A stretch of 64,000 nt of DNA, from assembly GCF_001741865.1 (NCBI RefSeq), contig NZ_CP017147.1, positions 3,897,001 to 3,961,000 of the forward strand, written 5' to 3'. The first letter of the stretch is position 1, and each line of letters begins with the position of its first letter. Origin of the DNA: Bosea vaviloviae (GTDB lineage: Bacteria > Pseudomonadota > Alphaproteobacteria > Rhizobiales > Beijerinckiaceae). The position numbers and the translations under genes are program-made. The notes beneath the pieces were generated by a model. That model worked only from the letters and a program-made list of their open reading frames with translations, was not told where the DNA came from and did no database searches. Below are positions 45,472 to 55,637 of this stretch, in pieces.

Positions 45472-46986
45472 GTGACCGATCTCACCCGCCTGACCCTGAC
45501 CGAGGCCCGCGATGGGCTGAAGGCGAAGACCTTTTCCGCAACCGAAATCACCAAGGCCCATATCGCCTCGGTCGAGAAGGCGCGCGCGCTCAACGCCTAT
45601 GTGCTCGAGACGCCCGAGCATGCCCTGAAGCAGGCGGCGGCCTCGGACGCCAAGCTCGCGAAAGGCGAGGGCGGCCCGCTGGAAGGCCTGCCGCTCGGCA
45701 TCAAGGATCTGTTCGCCACCAATGGTGTGCGGACCACGGCCGGCTCGAAGATTCTCGGTAACTTCGTGCCGGCCTATGAATCGACCGTGTCGAGCCAGCT
45801 TTGGCGCGACGGCGCGGTCATGCTCGGCAAGCTGAACAACGACGAATTCGCCATGGGTTCGTCGAACGAGACCTCGGCCTTCGGCCCCGTGGTCAATCCC
45901 TGGCGGCGCAAGGGCTCTAATGTCGGGGCAGGAGCGACGGGTGCGATCGAAGGCGCCCATCTCGTTCCCGGCGGCTCGTCCGGTGGCTCGGCTTCGGCCG
46001 TTGCGGCCGATCTCTGCCTGGCCGCGACCGCGACCGACACCGGCGGTTCGATCCGCCAGCCCGCCGCCTTCACCGGCACGGTCGGCATCAAGCCGACCTA
46101 TGGCCGCTGCTCGCGCTGGGGCATCGTCGCCTTCGCCTCCTCGCTCGATCAGGCCGGGCCGATCGGCAAGACGGTGCGCGACTGCGCCGTGATGCTACGC
46201 TCCATGGCGGGCCATGATCCCAAGGACACCACCTCGGTCGATATGGCCGTGCCGGATTACGAGAAGGCAGTCGGCCGCTCCGTGAAAGGCATGAAGATCG
46301 GCATTCCCCGGGAGTATCGGCTCGAAGGGCTCAATTCCGAGATCGACGCGCTCTGGCAGAAGGGCATTGACTGGCTGAGGGCGGCCGGCGCCGAGATCGT
46401 CGAGATCTCGCTGCCGCATACGAAATACGCCTTGCCGGCCTATTACATCGTTGCCCCGGCCGAGGCCTCGTCCAATCTCGCGCGCTATGACGGCGTGCGC
46501 TACGGCCTGCGCCAGCAGGGCCGCGACATCGTCGAGATGTATGAGAAGACCCGCGCCGAAGGCTTCGGCGCCGAGGTCAAGCGCCGCATCATGATCGGCA
46601 CCTATGTGCTCTCGGCCGGCTATTACGACGCCTATTACCTGCGTGCCCAGAAGGTCCGCACCCTGATCAAGCGCGATTTCGACCAGGCCTATGCGGCCGG
46701 CATCGACGCCGTGCTGACGCCGGCGACGCCGTCGGCGGCTTTCGGCATCGGCGAGAAGGGCTCGGCCGACCCGGTCGAGATGTATCTCAACGACATCTTC
46801 ACGGTGACGGTGAACATGGCCGGCCTGCCCGGCATCGCCGTGCCGGCCGGGCTGGACAGCCAGGGTTTGCCGCTTGGCCTTCAGCTCATCGGCCGGCCCT
46901 TCGACGAGGAGACGCTGTTCTCGCTCGGGCAGGTGATCGAGGACGCGGCCGGGCGTTTCCCCGTGAGCGAGCGTTGGTGGGGCTGA
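45472..46986 (+). CDS. gatA: Asp-tRNA(Asn)/Glu-tRNA(Gln) amidotransferase subunit A
   Basis: Amidase that frees ammonia from glutamine for transamidation of mischarged tRNA. 504 residues with a GTG start at 45472. The Ser-cisSer-Lys triad is in [12 protein letters not shown] (Lys), [17 protein letters not shown] (cis-Ser) and [15 protein letters not shown] (nucleophile Ser). The C terminus [15 protein letters not shown] and [12 protein letters not shown] is family-typical. The TGA overlaps the chorismate mutase ATG by one base. Confidence 0.97.
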   Translation: MTDLTRLTLTEARDGLKAKTFSATEITKAHIASVEKARALNAYVLETPEHALKQAAASDAKLAKGEGGPLEGLPLGIKDLFATNGVRTTAGSKILGNFVPAYESTVSSQLWRDGAVMLGKLNNDEFAMGSSNETSAFGPVVNPWRRKGSNVGAGATGAIEGAHLVPGGSSGGSASAVAADLCLAATATDTGGSIRQPAAFTGTVGIKPTYGRCSRWGIVAFASSLDQAGPIGKTVRDCAVMLRSMAGHDPKDTTSVDMAVPDYEKAVGRSVKGMKIGIPREYRLEGLNSEIDALWQKGIDWLRAAGAEIVEISLPHTKYALPAYYIVAPAEASSNLARYDGVRYGLRQQGRDIVEMYEKTRAEGFGAEVKRRIMIGTYVLSAGYYDAYYLRAQKVRTLIKRDFDQAYAAGIDAVLTPATPSAAFGIGEKGSADPVEMYLNDIFTVTVNMAGLPGIAVPAGLDSQGLPLGLQLIGRPFDEETLFSLGQVIEDAAGRFPVSERWWG

Positions 46987-47288
46987 TGGGCGAGCGCGAT
47001 TGTCTCGACCTTCCCGCTCTGGCGGGGCTGAGGCGGGAGATCGACGCCATCGATGCCGAGTTCGTCACGCTGCTGCGCCGGCGGCTCGACGTCGTCGAGC
47101 GCGTGCTGGTGGTCAAGCGGGGCGACGGCCTGCCGGCGAATATTCCCGCGCGGGTCGAGCAGGTGGTCGAGACCGTCAGGGAAAGGGCGCAGGAGGCGGG
47201 CCTTCCGCCGGAATTGGCCGAGACCCTGTGGCGGCCGCTGATCGGCTGGACCATCGCCTATGAGGAAGGTCGCCTGGCGCGGAACTGA
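46986..47288 (+). CDS. Chorismate mutase family protein (AroQ type)
   Basis: 100 residues, all-helical AroQ fold: LAGLRREIDAIDAEFVTLLR at the start, RLDVVERVLVVKR in the middle and WRPLIGWTIAYEEGRL at the end. Expected to convert chorismate to prephenate. Coupled to gatA (TGATG). A strong terminator follows. Monofunctional AroQ or a salicylate-type isochorismate-pyruvate lyase are the alternatives. Confidence 0.87.
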   Translation: MGERDCLDLPALAGLRREIDAIDAEFVTLLRRRLDVVERVLVVKRGDGLPANIPARVEQVVETVRERAQEAGLPPELAETLWRPLIGWTIAYEEGRLARN

Positions 47289-47322
47289 TCTAAAAATTCG
47301 GCACAGCCAGGGCCGGAAATTG

Positions 47323-47357
47323 AAAGGGCCTTCCGCGTTACGCGGAAGGCCCTTTTT
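47323..47357 (+). terminator. Rho-independent terminator of the gatCA-chorismate mutase transcript
   Basis: AAAGGGCCTTCCGCG (47323-47337) and CGCGGAAGGCCCTTT (47341-47355), loop TTA, followed by further T. Perfect 15-bp stem. Confidence 0.93.
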
Positions 47358-47361
47358 CTGT

Positions 47362-47488
47362 CAGAGCAGGATGCGAAAAAGTGGGCACCGGTTTTTCGCA
47401 TTGATCCTGCTCTCACTTTTAGATGAGAGACGGATTCAGATTTCAGCTGGGATCACTTCGTGAGCCCAGCTGAAATCATACGGCTCTA
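47362..47488. repeat. RIME-like palindromic intergenic element 5
   Basis: Starts CAGAGCAGGATGCGAAAAAG, paired with TTTTTCGCATTGATCCTGCTC. Second hairpin: TTCAGATTTCAGCTGGGATCA with TGAGCCCAGCTGAAATC, and closing CGGCTCTA. The terminal CTA (47486-47488) is the TAG stop of the RND permease. Same architecture as element 3. Confidence 0.9.
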
Positions 47489-50400
47489 ATGCGTGGGCTG
47501 TGCCGTGTGAGGCGTCGGGTCGATTGCCTTCTTCTTGCCGCGCAGCTCCGCCATCCAACGCACGATGACGTAGAAGGCCGGGGTGAAGATCAGGCCGAAG
47601 AAGGTCACGCCGATCATTCCCGAGAACACCGCCACGCCGAGCACCTGGCGCATCTCCGCGCCAGCGCCGATCGAGATCGTCAAGGGCAGCACGCCGAGGA
47701 TGAAGGCGAGCGAGGTCATCAGGATCGGCCGCAACCGGGTCCTGGCCGCGGCGACCGCGGCCTCGCGCCGGCTCATGCCCTCGTCCTCGGCCTGCTTGGC
47801 GAATTCGACGATCAGGATCGCGTTCTTCGCGGCGAGGCCGACAAGCACGACGAGACCGATATCGACCAGAACGTTGCGGTCGAAGCCCTTGTAGCCGACG
47901 CCGACCATCGCCGCGAGAATACACATCGGCACGATCAGGATGACCGCGAGCGGCAAGGTCCAGCTCTCGTACAGCGCTGCCAGCAGCAGGAAGACGAAGA
48001 CGACAGCGAGGCCGAAGGCGATGATCGCGGTATTGCCGGCGAGTTTCTCCTGCAGCGCGATCTCGGTCCATTCGAAGCCGAAGCCGGCCGGCAGCACTTG
48101 GCTCGCGATCTTCTCCACGGCTGCGATGCCCTGGCCCGTCGAGAAGCCGCGCGCCATCGACAGCTGCACCTCGGCTGCCGGGTAGAGGTTGTAGCGCGGC
48201 ACGCGATAGGCGCCGGTCGTGTTCGAGAAGGTCGCGACCGAGCCGATCGGCACCATCTCGCCATCGGCATTGCGCGTCTTCAAGGCGGCGACGTCGCGGA
48301 CGTCGAGCCGATAGGGGTTGTCGGCCTGCGCCGTCACCCGGAAGGTGCGGCCGAGGATGTTGAAGTCGTTGACGTAAGCCGAGCCCATATAGATCGAGAG
48401 GGTCTCGAACACACGGGTCACGGGCACACCGAGCATTTCCGCCTTGGTCCGGTCGATATCGGCAAAGATCTGCGGCGTCTTGGTCGAGAACAGGGTAAAG
48501 GGCTGCTGGATGCCCGGAGACTGCCCCGCAGTTCCTGCCACGGCCCAGGTCGCGCCTTCCAGCGCGGCGAGGCCGCGCCCGCCCTTGTCCTGGACGTAGC
48601 CCTTGAGACCGCCGCCATTGCCGATGCCGGGAACGGCCGGAGGCTCGATCACCAGGGAGAAGGCCTCGTTGATCTGGAACAGCTGGGTGCGCAGGTCGTT
48701 GAGGATGCCCTGGGTCGTCAGGCCGGCCTTGGCCCGTTCCCTGAAATCCGTAAGGGTGACGAAGGCGACGCCGGCATTGGGCGCCAAGGTGAAGGTCGCG
48801 CCATCAAGACCGGCAAACGCAACGGCATGGGCGACGCCGGGTCGCGACAGCAGCTTGTCGGTCGCCTTGCGGATGACCTCGTCCGTTCGCGGCAGGGAGG
48901 AGCCGGCAGGAAGCTGGAAGACGGCAATGAAGTAGCCGCGGTCGAGCTGCGGCACCAGGCCGGTCGGGATCGTATTGAGGCGCCACCCGGCGAGTGCGAT
49001 CAGGGCTGCATAAACGATAAGCATCAGCACGCTGACGCGAATGAGACGCGAGGTCACCGCGCCATAGCCGCGCGAGAGCCAGTCGAAACCCTTGTTGAAA
49101 TATTTGAAGAACCAGCGGATCGGCGCGCCGAGCGCTGCGAAGAATCCCTTCGGCTCCTCATGGCTGTGCGGCTTCAGCAGGATCGCCGACAAGGCCGGCG
49201 ACAGCGTCAGCGAGACGAAGCACGAGATCATCGTCGAGGCCGCGATGGTCACCGCGAACTGCTGGTAGAACGTGCCTTGCAGGCCGGTGATGAAGGCGGT
49301 CGGGATGAACACGGCGCAGAGCACCAGCGCGATCGCGAGCAGGGCGCCGCCGACCTCGTCCATGGTCTTGTGTGCAGCGTCCTTGGCGCTCATCCCTTGC
49401 GCGAGATAACGCTCGACATTCTCGACGACGACGATCGCATCGTCGACGACGATGCCGATCGCCAGCACGAGCGCGAGCAGCGAGATCGTGTTGAACGAGA
49501 TTCCGACCGCGCTCATGACCAGGAAGGTGCCGACCAGCGAAACCGGGATCGCGATGATCGGGATGATCGCGGCGCGCCAGGTCTGCAGGAACAGGATCAC
49601 GACGATGACGACGAGCACAATCGCCTCGAGCAGCGTCTGCACGACCGCGGAGACGGATTCCCCGATGAACTCCGTTGGGTTGTAGACGATCTTGTATTCG
49701 AGGCCGCCCGGGAAGTCCTTCGACAGCGTCTGCATCGTCTTGATGAGGGATTCGGAGGCCGCCAGCGCGTTCGAGCCCGGACGCTGGAAGACACCGATCG
49801 CGACCGCTTCCTTGTTGTCGAGATAGGAGTTCGACAGGTAGTCCTGCGCACCGAGTTCGACGCGGGCGATGTCGCGGATGCGGATCGTGCCGGCATCGGC
49901 GTCGGAGCGCACGACGATGTCGTAGAACTCTTCGATGCTGGTGAGACGTCCGAGCGTGTTGACCGAGAGCTGGAAGGCGCCGTCCGACTTGGCCGGGGGC
50001 TGGTTGATCGCGCCCGCCGCGACCTGGATGTTGGCGGCGCGGATCGAGGCGACGACATCGCCGGCGGTCAAGTTGCGCGACGCGACCTTGGCCGGATCGA
50101 GCCAGACCCGCATCGAATAATCGCGCGCGCCGAAGACCTGGACGTCGCCGACGCCGTCGACGCGGGTCAGCACGTCCTTGACGTTCAGCGTGGTGTAGTT
50201 CGAGACGTATTGCTGGTCGCGCGAGCCGTCGGGCGACAGCATGTGGATGACCATCAGGAAGTCGGGAGAGGCCTTGCGGACCTGCAGGCCGAGCGTGCGC
50301 ACATCCTGAGGCAGGCGCGGCTCGGCCGCGGAGACGCGGTTCTGCACCAGCACCTGGGCCTGGTCGACATCGGTGCCGGCCTTGAACACGACGCTGATCG

Positions 50401-50674
50401 TGACGCGCCCGTCGCCGGTCGATTGCGACGAAATATAGAGCATGTCGTCGACGCCGTTGACCTCCTGCTCGATCGGGGCCGCGACCGTCGAGGCGACGAC
50501 TTCGGCCGAGGCGCCGGGATAGGTCGCGGTGATCGTGACGGTCGGCGGGGCGATCTCGGGATATTCGGCGATCGGCAGGCCGCGCTGGGCGATTGCGCCC
50601 GCGATGGTCAGAAGGATCGACAGCACGGTCGCGAAGATCGGCCGGTCGATGAAGAAATGCGCGAAACGGAACAT
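47486..50674 (-). CDS. Efflux RND transporter permease subunit (HAE1/MexB type)
   Basis: Proton-driven inner-membrane pump, 1062 residues. Start MFRFAHFFIDRPIFATVLSI and the two-fold RND repeat (12 membrane helices, two periplasmic loops) are clear. IGIVVDDAIVVVENVERYLA and LVGLAAKNAILIVEFAKQAE are the TM4/TM10-region motifs with the proton-relay Asp pair. Works with the adaptor gene 70 bp upstream and an outer-membrane channel encoded elsewhere. Probably exports hydrophobic drugs or solvents; no regulator is adjacent. The stop codon belongs to RIME-like element 5. Confidence 0.96.
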   Translation of the reverse strand: MFRFAHFFIDRPIFATVLSILLTIAGAIAQRGLPIAEYPEIAPPTVTITATYPGASAEVVASTVAAPIEQEVNGVDDMLYISSQSTGDGRVTISVVFKAGTDVDQAQVLVQNRVSAAEPRLPQDVRTLGLQVRKASPDFLMVIHMLSPDGSRDQQYVSNYTTLNVKDVLTRVDGVGDVQVFGARDYSMRVWLDPAKVASRNLTAGDVVASIRAANIQVAAGAINQPPAKSDGAFQLSVNTLGRLTSIEEFYDIVVRSDADAGTIRIRDIARVELGAQDYLSNSYLDNKEAVAIGVFQRPGSNALAASESLIKTMQTLSKDFPGGLEYKIVYNPTEFIGESVSAVVQTLLEAIVLVVIVVILFLQTWRAAIIPIIAIPVSLVGTFLVMSAVGISFNTISLLALVLAIGIVVDDAIVVVENVERYLAQGMSAKDAAHKTMDEVGGALLAIALVLCAVFIPTAFITGLQGTFYQQFAVTIAASTMISCFVSLTLSPALSAILLKPHSHEEPKGFFAALGAPIRWFFKYFNKGFDWLSRGYGAVTSRLIRVSVLMLIVYAALIALAGWRLNTIPTGLVPQLDRGYFIAVFQLPAGSSLPRTDEVIRKATDKLLSRPGVAHAVAFAGLDGATFTLAPNAGVAFVTLTDFRERAKAGLTTQGILNDLRTQLFQINEAFSLVIEPPAVPGIGNGGGLKGYVQDKGGRGLAALEGATWAVAGTAGQSPGIQQPFTLFSTKTPQIFADIDRTKAEMLGVPVTRVFETLSIYMGSAYVNDFNILGRTFRVTAQADNPYRLDVRDVAALKTRNADGEMVPIGSVATFSNTTGAYRVPRYNLYPAAEVQLSMARGFSTGQGIAAVEKIASQVLPAGFGFEWTEIALQEKLAGNTAIIAFGLAVVFVFLLLAALYESWTLPLAVILIVPMCILAAMVGVGYKGFDRNVLVDIGLVVLVGLAAKNAILIVEFAKQAEDEGMSRREAAVAAARTRLRPILMTSLAFILGVLPLTISIGAGAEMRQVLGVAVFSGMIGVTFFGLIFTPAFYVIVRWMAELRGKKKAIDPTPHTAQPTH

Positions 50675-50745
50675 GGGCGTTTCCTGGCCGGAAGGCAGGG
50701 CGGACGGCGAGGCGCCGTCCGTGGCTCAGATCGGGTAGCGAACGG

Positions 50746-51903
50746 TCAGTTCGTGCCGGTCGGCTTGATCTCGCCGGGTTGCGGCGTCACCGTCCCGCCC
50801 GGGCGCACCATCGGGTTGGCGAGGCCGCCGATGATGACCTGGTCGGTGGGAGCGAGGCCTTCGCGGATCACGCGTAGACCACCGCTGATCTGGCCGAGCA
50901 CGACGGGCTTGGGCACGACCTTGTTCTCGGGGCCGATGGTCAGGACGATCTTGCTGGCCTGGTCGGAGACGATGACGGTGTCGGGCACGAGCAAGGCATC
51001 GGCCTCGCCGGCGAAGAGGCGCAGCCGCCCGAACGTGCCCGGCGTCAGGAACTGGTCCTTGTTCTCGAACACGGCGCGGCCGCGGATGGTGCCGGAGCGG
51101 GCGTTCAGAGCGTTGTCGACGAAGTCGATCTTGCCCCTGCGCTTCCACTCGCGCTCATCCGCCAGGCGCACTTCGGCCGGGCTGCCTTCTTCGCGGCTGG
51201 TGACCTTGCGCAGGTCCTTGGTCAGCCGCGAATAGCGCAGGTAATCGGCCTCCGAGGCATCGAAGACGAAGTTGATCGGGTCGACGGCGACGATCGTGGT
51301 CAAAAGCGTCGCGCCCGACTGTCCGCCGGCGACGAGGTTGCCCGGGTCGACGCGCCGGTTGGAGATGCGTCCGGCGAGGGGAGCGCGCACCTGGGTCCAT
51401 TCGAGATTGAGCTCGGCCGTCTTGAGGTTGGCCTCGGCTCCCTGCAGGGTGCCGATCGCACTGTTGAGGTTGGCGCGGCGCTGGTCGATGTCGCGGGCCG
51501 TGATGGTCCGGTTCTGGGTCAGGCCCTCGGCGCGCTCGACCTCGTTCTGTGCCAGCTCGACCTGCGCCTTGGCGCGCGCCACATCGGCGCGCGAGACATC
51601 GACCGAGAGCCGGTAGGGACGCGGATCGATGGTGAAGAGCAGGTCGCCCTTCTTGACGAGATCGCCGTCACGGAAATGCAAGGAATCCAGGAAGCCCGAG
51701 ACCCGGGCGCGAATTTCGACCTGCTCGCTTGCCTCGAAACGGCCGGTATACTCGTCCCAGTTGGTGACGCGCTTGGCGAGCGGAGCCGAGACCTGCACGG
51801 GCGGCGCCGGCGGCGCGCCCTGGGCGAGGGCCGCGGCGGCGACGAAAGTCAGCGCGGCGGAAGTGATGACGAGTCCGAAACCTGTGGCGCGGCGATATGT
51901 CAT
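50746..51903 (-). CDS. Efflux RND transporter periplasmic adaptor subunit
   Basis: Membrane-fusion protein, 385 residues from the ATG at 51903 (GGAG 8 bp upstream). Signal peptide [20 protein letters not shown] with cleavage near LAQ. Lipoyl halves ([20 protein letters not shown] and [20 protein letters not shown]) flank an alpha-hairpin (about 100-165), then beta-barrel and membrane-proximal domains. First gene of the two-gene pump operon. Confidence 0.95.
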   Translation of the reverse strand: MTYRRATGFGLVITSAALTFVAAAALAQGAPPAPPVQVSAPLAKRVTNWDEYTGRFEASEQVEIRARVSGFLDSLHFRDGDLVKKGDLLFTIDPRPYRLSVDVSRADVARAKAQVELAQNEVERAEGLTQNRTITARDIDQRRANLNSAIGTLQGAEANLKTAELNLEWTQVRAPLAGRISNRRVDPGNLVAGGQSGATLLTTIVAVDPINFVFDASEADYLRYSRLTKDLRKVTSREEGSPAEVRLADEREWKRRGKIDFVDNALNARSGTIRGRAVFENKDQFLTPGTFGRLRLFAGEADALLVPDTVIVSDQASKIVLTIGPENKVVPKPVVLGQISGGLRVIREGLAPTDQVIIGGLANPMVRPGGTVTPQPGEIKPTGTN

Positions 51904-52132
51904 GGACGGACTCCGGATAGCAGGACCGGCGCAACCAGCGAGGGTTTCCGGATTTTGCTGCAAGAAGGGGATCGGGCTGACGATTGTCAAGATCGTTCAC
52001 TCGACACTAAGGCAAACAGGGGCCAAATACGCCACAATACGGCCAAGTGGTGACAGGAGGGCAACAGCCGCTTGCCGGCCGCGCGCCGAAATCGTAACCC
52101 GTAGCCGAGATTTTCAAGTCGAAAGAGCCAAG

Positions 52133-53614
52133 ATGAACGCGCATGTTCGCCCCGCCGACCCCAAGAAGCTGATCAAGGGAGCGACCGGCGATTGGGAAGT
52201 GGTGATCGGCATGGAGATCCATGCACAGGTAACCTCCAATGCGAAACTCTTCTCCGGCGCCTCCACGGCGTTCGGCGCCGAGCCGAACGAGCATGTCAGC
52301 CTCGTCGATGCCGCCATGCCGGGCATGCTGCCGGTCATCAATGCCGAGTGCATCCGCCAGGCCGTGCGCACCGGCTTGGGCCTCAACGCCCAGATCAACA
52401 ACCGTTCGGTCTTCGACCGCAAGAACTACTTCTATCCCGATCTGCCGCAGGGTTACCAGATCAGCCAGTACAAAAGTCCGATTGTGGGTGAGGGCGAGAT
52501 CGTCGTTGATCTGTCGCCGACCGAGCAGATCACGGTCGGCATCGAGCGCCTCCATTTGGAGCAGGACGCCGGCAAGTCGATCCATGACCAGCATCCGACG
52601 ATGAGCTTCGTCGATCTCAATCGCTCGGGCGTGGCACTGATGGAGATCGTCTCGAAGCCGGATCTGCGCTCGGCCGAAGAGGCGCGCGCCTATGTCACCA
52701 AGCTGCGCACCATCATGCGTTATCTCGGCACCTGCGACGGCGACATGGAGAAGGGCAATCTGCGCGCCGACGTGAACGTCTCGGTCCGCAAGCCCGGCGC
52801 GGAGCTGGGTACGCGCTGCGAGATCAAGAACGTCAACTCGATCCGCTTCATCGGCCAGGCCGTCGAGGTCGAGGCGCGCCGCCAGATCGGCATCATCGAG
52901 GATGGCGGCAAGATCGACCAGGAGACGCGGCTCTATGATCCCGGCAAGGGTGAGACGCGCTCGATGCGCTCCAAGGAAGAGGCGCATGACTACCGCTATT
53001 TCCCGGATCCGGACCTGCTGCCGCTCGAATTCGACGACGCCTTCGTGGCGGAGCTGAAGAGCGTCCTTCCGGAATTGCCGGATGCCAAGAAGGCGCGCTT
53101 CATCGCGGAATACGGCCTCTCGCCCTATGACGCCGCGGTACTGGTCGCCGAGCGCGAGCAGGCGGACTATTTCGAGGCCGTGGCCAAAGGCCGCGACGGC
53201 AAGGCCGCCGCCAACTGGGTGATCAACGAACTGTTCGGCCGCTTGAACAAGGAGGGCCAGGATGTCGGCTCCTCGCCAGTCTCGGCTTCCCAGCTCGGCG
53301 GGCTGGTCGAGTTGATCGGCGAAGGCGTCATCTCGGGCCGGATCGCTAAGGACCTGTTCGAGATCCTCTGGTCCGAAGGTGGCGACCCGCGCACCATCGT
53401 CGAGGCGCGCGGCATGAAGCAGGTCACCGATACCGGCGCGATCGAGAAGGCGGTGGACGAGCTGATCGCCGCCAATCCCGACAAGGTCGAGCAGGTCAAG
53501 GCGAAGCCGACCATGCTGGGCTGGTTCGTCGGCCAGGCGATGAAAGCTTCGGGCGGAAAGGCCAACCCGCAGGCCCTGAACGAGATCCTGAAAGCCAAGC
53601 TGGGCATCGAGTGA
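52133..53614 (+). CDS. gatB: Asp-tRNA(Asn)/Glu-tRNA(Gln) amidotransferase subunit B
   Basis: 493 residues from the ATG at 52133. The catalytic core has [40 protein letters not shown] and [18 protein letters not shown]. The helical and YqeY-like tail ends [20 protein letters not shown]. Phosphorylates Glu/Asp-tRNA and transfers ammonia from GatA. A GNAT gene starts inside its stop codon (GTGA). Confidence 0.97.
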   Translation: MNAHVRPADPKKLIKGATGDWEVVIGMEIHAQVTSNAKLFSGASTAFGAEPNEHVSLVDAAMPGMLPVINAECIRQAVRTGLGLNAQINNRSVFDRKNYFYPDLPQGYQISQYKSPIVGEGEIVVDLSPTEQITVGIERLHLEQDAGKSIHDQHPTMSFVDLNRSGVALMEIVSKPDLRSAEEARAYVTKLRTIMRYLGTCDGDMEKGNLRADVNVSVRKPGAELGTRCEIKNVNSIRFIGQAVEVEARRQIGIIEDGGKIDQETRLYDPGKGETRSMRSKEEAHDYRYFPDPDLLPLEFDDAFVAELKSVLPELPDAKKARFIAEYGLSPYDAAVLVAEREQADYFEAVAKGRDGKAAANWVINELFGRLNKEGQDVGSSPVSASQLGGLVELIGEGVISGRIAKDLFEILWSEGGDPRTIVEARGMKQVTDTGAIEKAVDELIAANPDKVEQVKAKPTMLGWFVGQAMKASGGKANPQALNEILKAKLGIE

Positions 53615-54117
53615 CGCCAGACGGTCTCATCATCCGCGACGCGCTGCCCGCCGATCTCCCGGCGGTGCGCGGTCTGCTGGTCGAGACCTGGCATGCGACC
53701 TATGACGGCATCTATGGCTGGCAGCGCGTCGCCGAGATCACCAATGCCTGGCATTCGCTGGAGAACCTCTCGGCCCAGCTCGGGCGCGAGAGCGGGGCCT
53801 TTCTCGTCGCCCTGGTCGGCGAGGAGATCATCGCAACCTCCTCGGCGCGGCTGGAGCGCGACCGCGCAGCGCTGCTGACGAGGCTCTATGTCCTCCCGAG
53901 CTATCAGGGCATCGGTGTTGGTCGCACGCTGCTGCAGGTGACGCTGGCCTGTTTTCCGCAGGCCCCGGTCGCGCGCTTGGAGGTCGAGAGCCAGAACGAG
54001 CCGGCCATCGCTTTCTACGAGCGCATGGGTTTTTTCCTGCAGCGCCAGGCCCGCTTCGACGGGCGCGAGGACACCCCGAACACACTGCTGATGGCGAAGC
54101 GGCTCTTCGCCGAGTGA
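53611..54117 (+). CDS. GNAT family N-acetyltransferase
   Basis: 168 residues from a GTG at 53611 overlapping gatB by four bases. The acetyl-CoA site is in [20 protein letters not shown] (about 91-110), followed by [20 protein letters not shown]-terminal [20 protein letters not shown] is the usual first strand and helix. Substrate unknown; coupling to gatB does not define it. Confidence 0.9.
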   Translation: MTPDGLIIRDALPADLPAVRGLLVETWHATYDGIYGWQRVAEITNAWHSLENLSAQLGRESGAFLVALVGEEIIATSSARLERDRAALLTRLYVLPSYQGIGVGRTLLQVTLACFPQAPVARLEVESQNEPAIAFYERMGFFLQRQARFDGREDTPNTLLMAKRLFAE

Positions 54118-54177
54118 TAGCGCTCGCGGTCCGGCTGCTGGCGAATTTCTAGTGATGACGAGATGAAGGATCAGAGC

Positions 54178-54672
54178 ATGAGCCGCAGCCCCATCGATCC
54201 CGCGGAGATCACGATCCGCGAGGCTGTGCGGGCCGATGCGCCCCGCATCGCCACCCTGATCATGCTGGGCGCGGCGCGGCAGGCCAAGAGCCCGGAGGAG
54301 ATCGCCGTCGAGGTCGCTCATCCAGCTTACCTCGATGCTTTCGACGAGATCGCGGCCAGCCCTCACAACACATTATTCGTGGCGGAGCGGCTGGGGCGGG
54401 TCGTCGGCACCTTCCAGGTCACGCTGATCCCCGGGCTCGTCGCGCGCGGCCGCAAGCGGGCCAAGATTGAAAGCGTCCATGTCGCGCCCGAGAGCCGCAG
54501 CCTCGGCATCGGCGCCGTGATGATGCGCCACGCGCTCGCCTTCGCTGGGGAGAAGGGTGCGGGCCTCGTCGAGCTGACCTCCGACAAGGCTCGGACCGAT
54601 GCGCATCGCTTCTACGTCAATCTCGGCTTCGTCCAGAGCCATGAAGGCTTCAAATTCGTGATCGCGCCGTAG
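54178..54672 (+). CDS. GNAT family N-acetyltransferase
   Basis: 164 residues from the ATG at 54178, placed 7 bp after AAGGA; an in-frame ATG lies five codons upstream. Acetyl-CoA motif VHVAPESRSLGIGAVMMRHA (about 104-123) and C-terminal DAHRFYVNLGFVQSHEGFK. Not a close copy of the adjacent GNAT, so two families rather than a recent duplication. Substrate unknown. Confidence 0.9.
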   Translation: MSRSPIDPAEITIREAVRADAPRIATLIMLGAARQAKSPEEIAVEVAHPAYLDAFDEIAASPHNTLFVAERLGRVVGTFQVTLIPGLVARGRKRAKIESVHVAPESRSLGIGAVMMRHALAFAGEKGAGLVELTSDKARTDAHRFYVNLGFVQSHEGFKFVIAP

Positions 54673-54708
54673 CGGCCGGTCCGTGCCGCTTCAAAAGGCC
54701 TCGAGGTC

Positions 54709-55284
54709 TCAAAAGGCTTGCAGAATCCAGAGAAGCTGCATCGAGAGATGGAGCGCGGCCACGGCGATCTGCACGGATCGCCGTGCGACGAGGAAGCCTA
54801 CGAGGCACAGGGCGAGGCCGATGGGAACCTGCAGCAGATAAGCGCTGCTCAACTGGTTCCAGCGCTCCGTGCCCTTGATCAGCGTATCCGTCACGTCGAG
54901 GGCAAAGGTCGCCGCCAGCAGGCTGAAGAACCAGCGGCGCCTTTTGATGAAGAAGTCCTCATAGCCCACATATTCCGAGATGTTGTCGGGAAAGAGCAGC
55001 GCCGCCAGCATGTAGAGGACGACGGCATAGCCGATGAGGAAGGTGAAGACGCCGAAATTCCAGACGGGAATCCGCGAGAGTGCGAATTCCCACCACCAGA
55101 ACAGGATCAGTTCGAGCAGGATCGAGCCGGCCCAGAGCAGGTGGATCAGCGACAGGCGGTGGCGGGCGGGATGCTGGATGAAGCCGGCCGTACCGGTCAG
55201 CAGCCGGGTCACGCCGAGCCCGGTGACCATGCCCATGACAATCCGGACATGGGCGAAGAGTTCTTGCGACGGAACATTCTCCAT
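54709..55284 (-). CDS. Integral membrane protein of unknown function
   Basis: 191 residues with about five or six hydrophobic segments (for example LIHLLWAGSILLELILFWWW and FGVFTFLIGYAVVLYMLAAL). N terminus FAHVRIVMGMVTGLGVTRLL is cytoplasmic or amphipathic. No signal peptide, no catalytic motif. Start at 55284. Resembles uncharacterised alphaproteobacterial membrane proteins. A 9-bp sequence containing its stop codon (TCAAAAGGC on the plus strand) recurs 18 bp downstream. Confidence 0.78.
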   Translation of the reverse strand: MENVPSQELFAHVRIVMGMVTGLGVTRLLTGTAGFIQHPARHRLSLIHLLWAGSILLELILFWWWEFALSRIPVWNFGVFTFLIGYAVVLYMLAALLFPDNISEYVGYEDFFIKRRRWFFSLLAATFALDVTDTLIKGTERWNQLSSAYLLQVPIGLALCLVGFLVARRSVQIAVAALHLSMQLLWILQAF

Positions 55285-55637
55285 GGGGCGTCCATAACCT
55301 GCTTGGCGCGGCGAGCCTAGAGTGTTTTCGAGCGAAGTGGATACCGGGTCGTATGAAGAAAGCGCGTTAGAACAATGACATAGAGCGAATTTCGACCAAC
55401 TGGATCGGAAATTGCGCTCTTTCCTCGGCAAAGGAAACGGATGCTGGTCTTGGGGAGGAGGCTGCAAAGGCAAAGCGCTGCGGCCGTTCGAGCGCGAGTG
55501 CCGCCTTCCTCCGCGGTCTCGCCTTTCGCCCGCCCTCACGACATGGCGAGGCCGCTCAGGGCGCGGGGTCCGGTGCTTCCAGGACGGTGCGGGCGAGACT
55601 AGATCTGTCGCATCCAGCAACCGACGGGAAGCGCAGT
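55285..55637. other. Intergenic region between the membrane protein and the GST gene
   Basis: 353 bp without a gene. The left part is RIME-like element 6 (55318-55420). From 55421 to 55637 I see only GC-rich sequence with no convincing reading frame, promoter or dyad; the GST start has only a weak GGGAAG upstream. Confidence 0.6.
55318..55420. repeat. RIME-like palindromic intergenic element 6
   Basis: CTAGAGTGTTTTCGAGCGAAG, ATACCGG and GTATGAAGAAAGCGCG are shared in layout with element 1 and the second half of element 4. A terminal hairpin TAGAGCGAATTTCGACC / ATCGGAAATTGCGCTCT closes it. Confidence 0.82.

Noticed and set aside
47489..51235. 1248-codon open frame on the plus strand opposite the RND pump genes
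   Set aside because: Arg/Asp/Glu-rich composition without any fold; exact antisense of two clear genes. High GC leaves stops rare in this frame.
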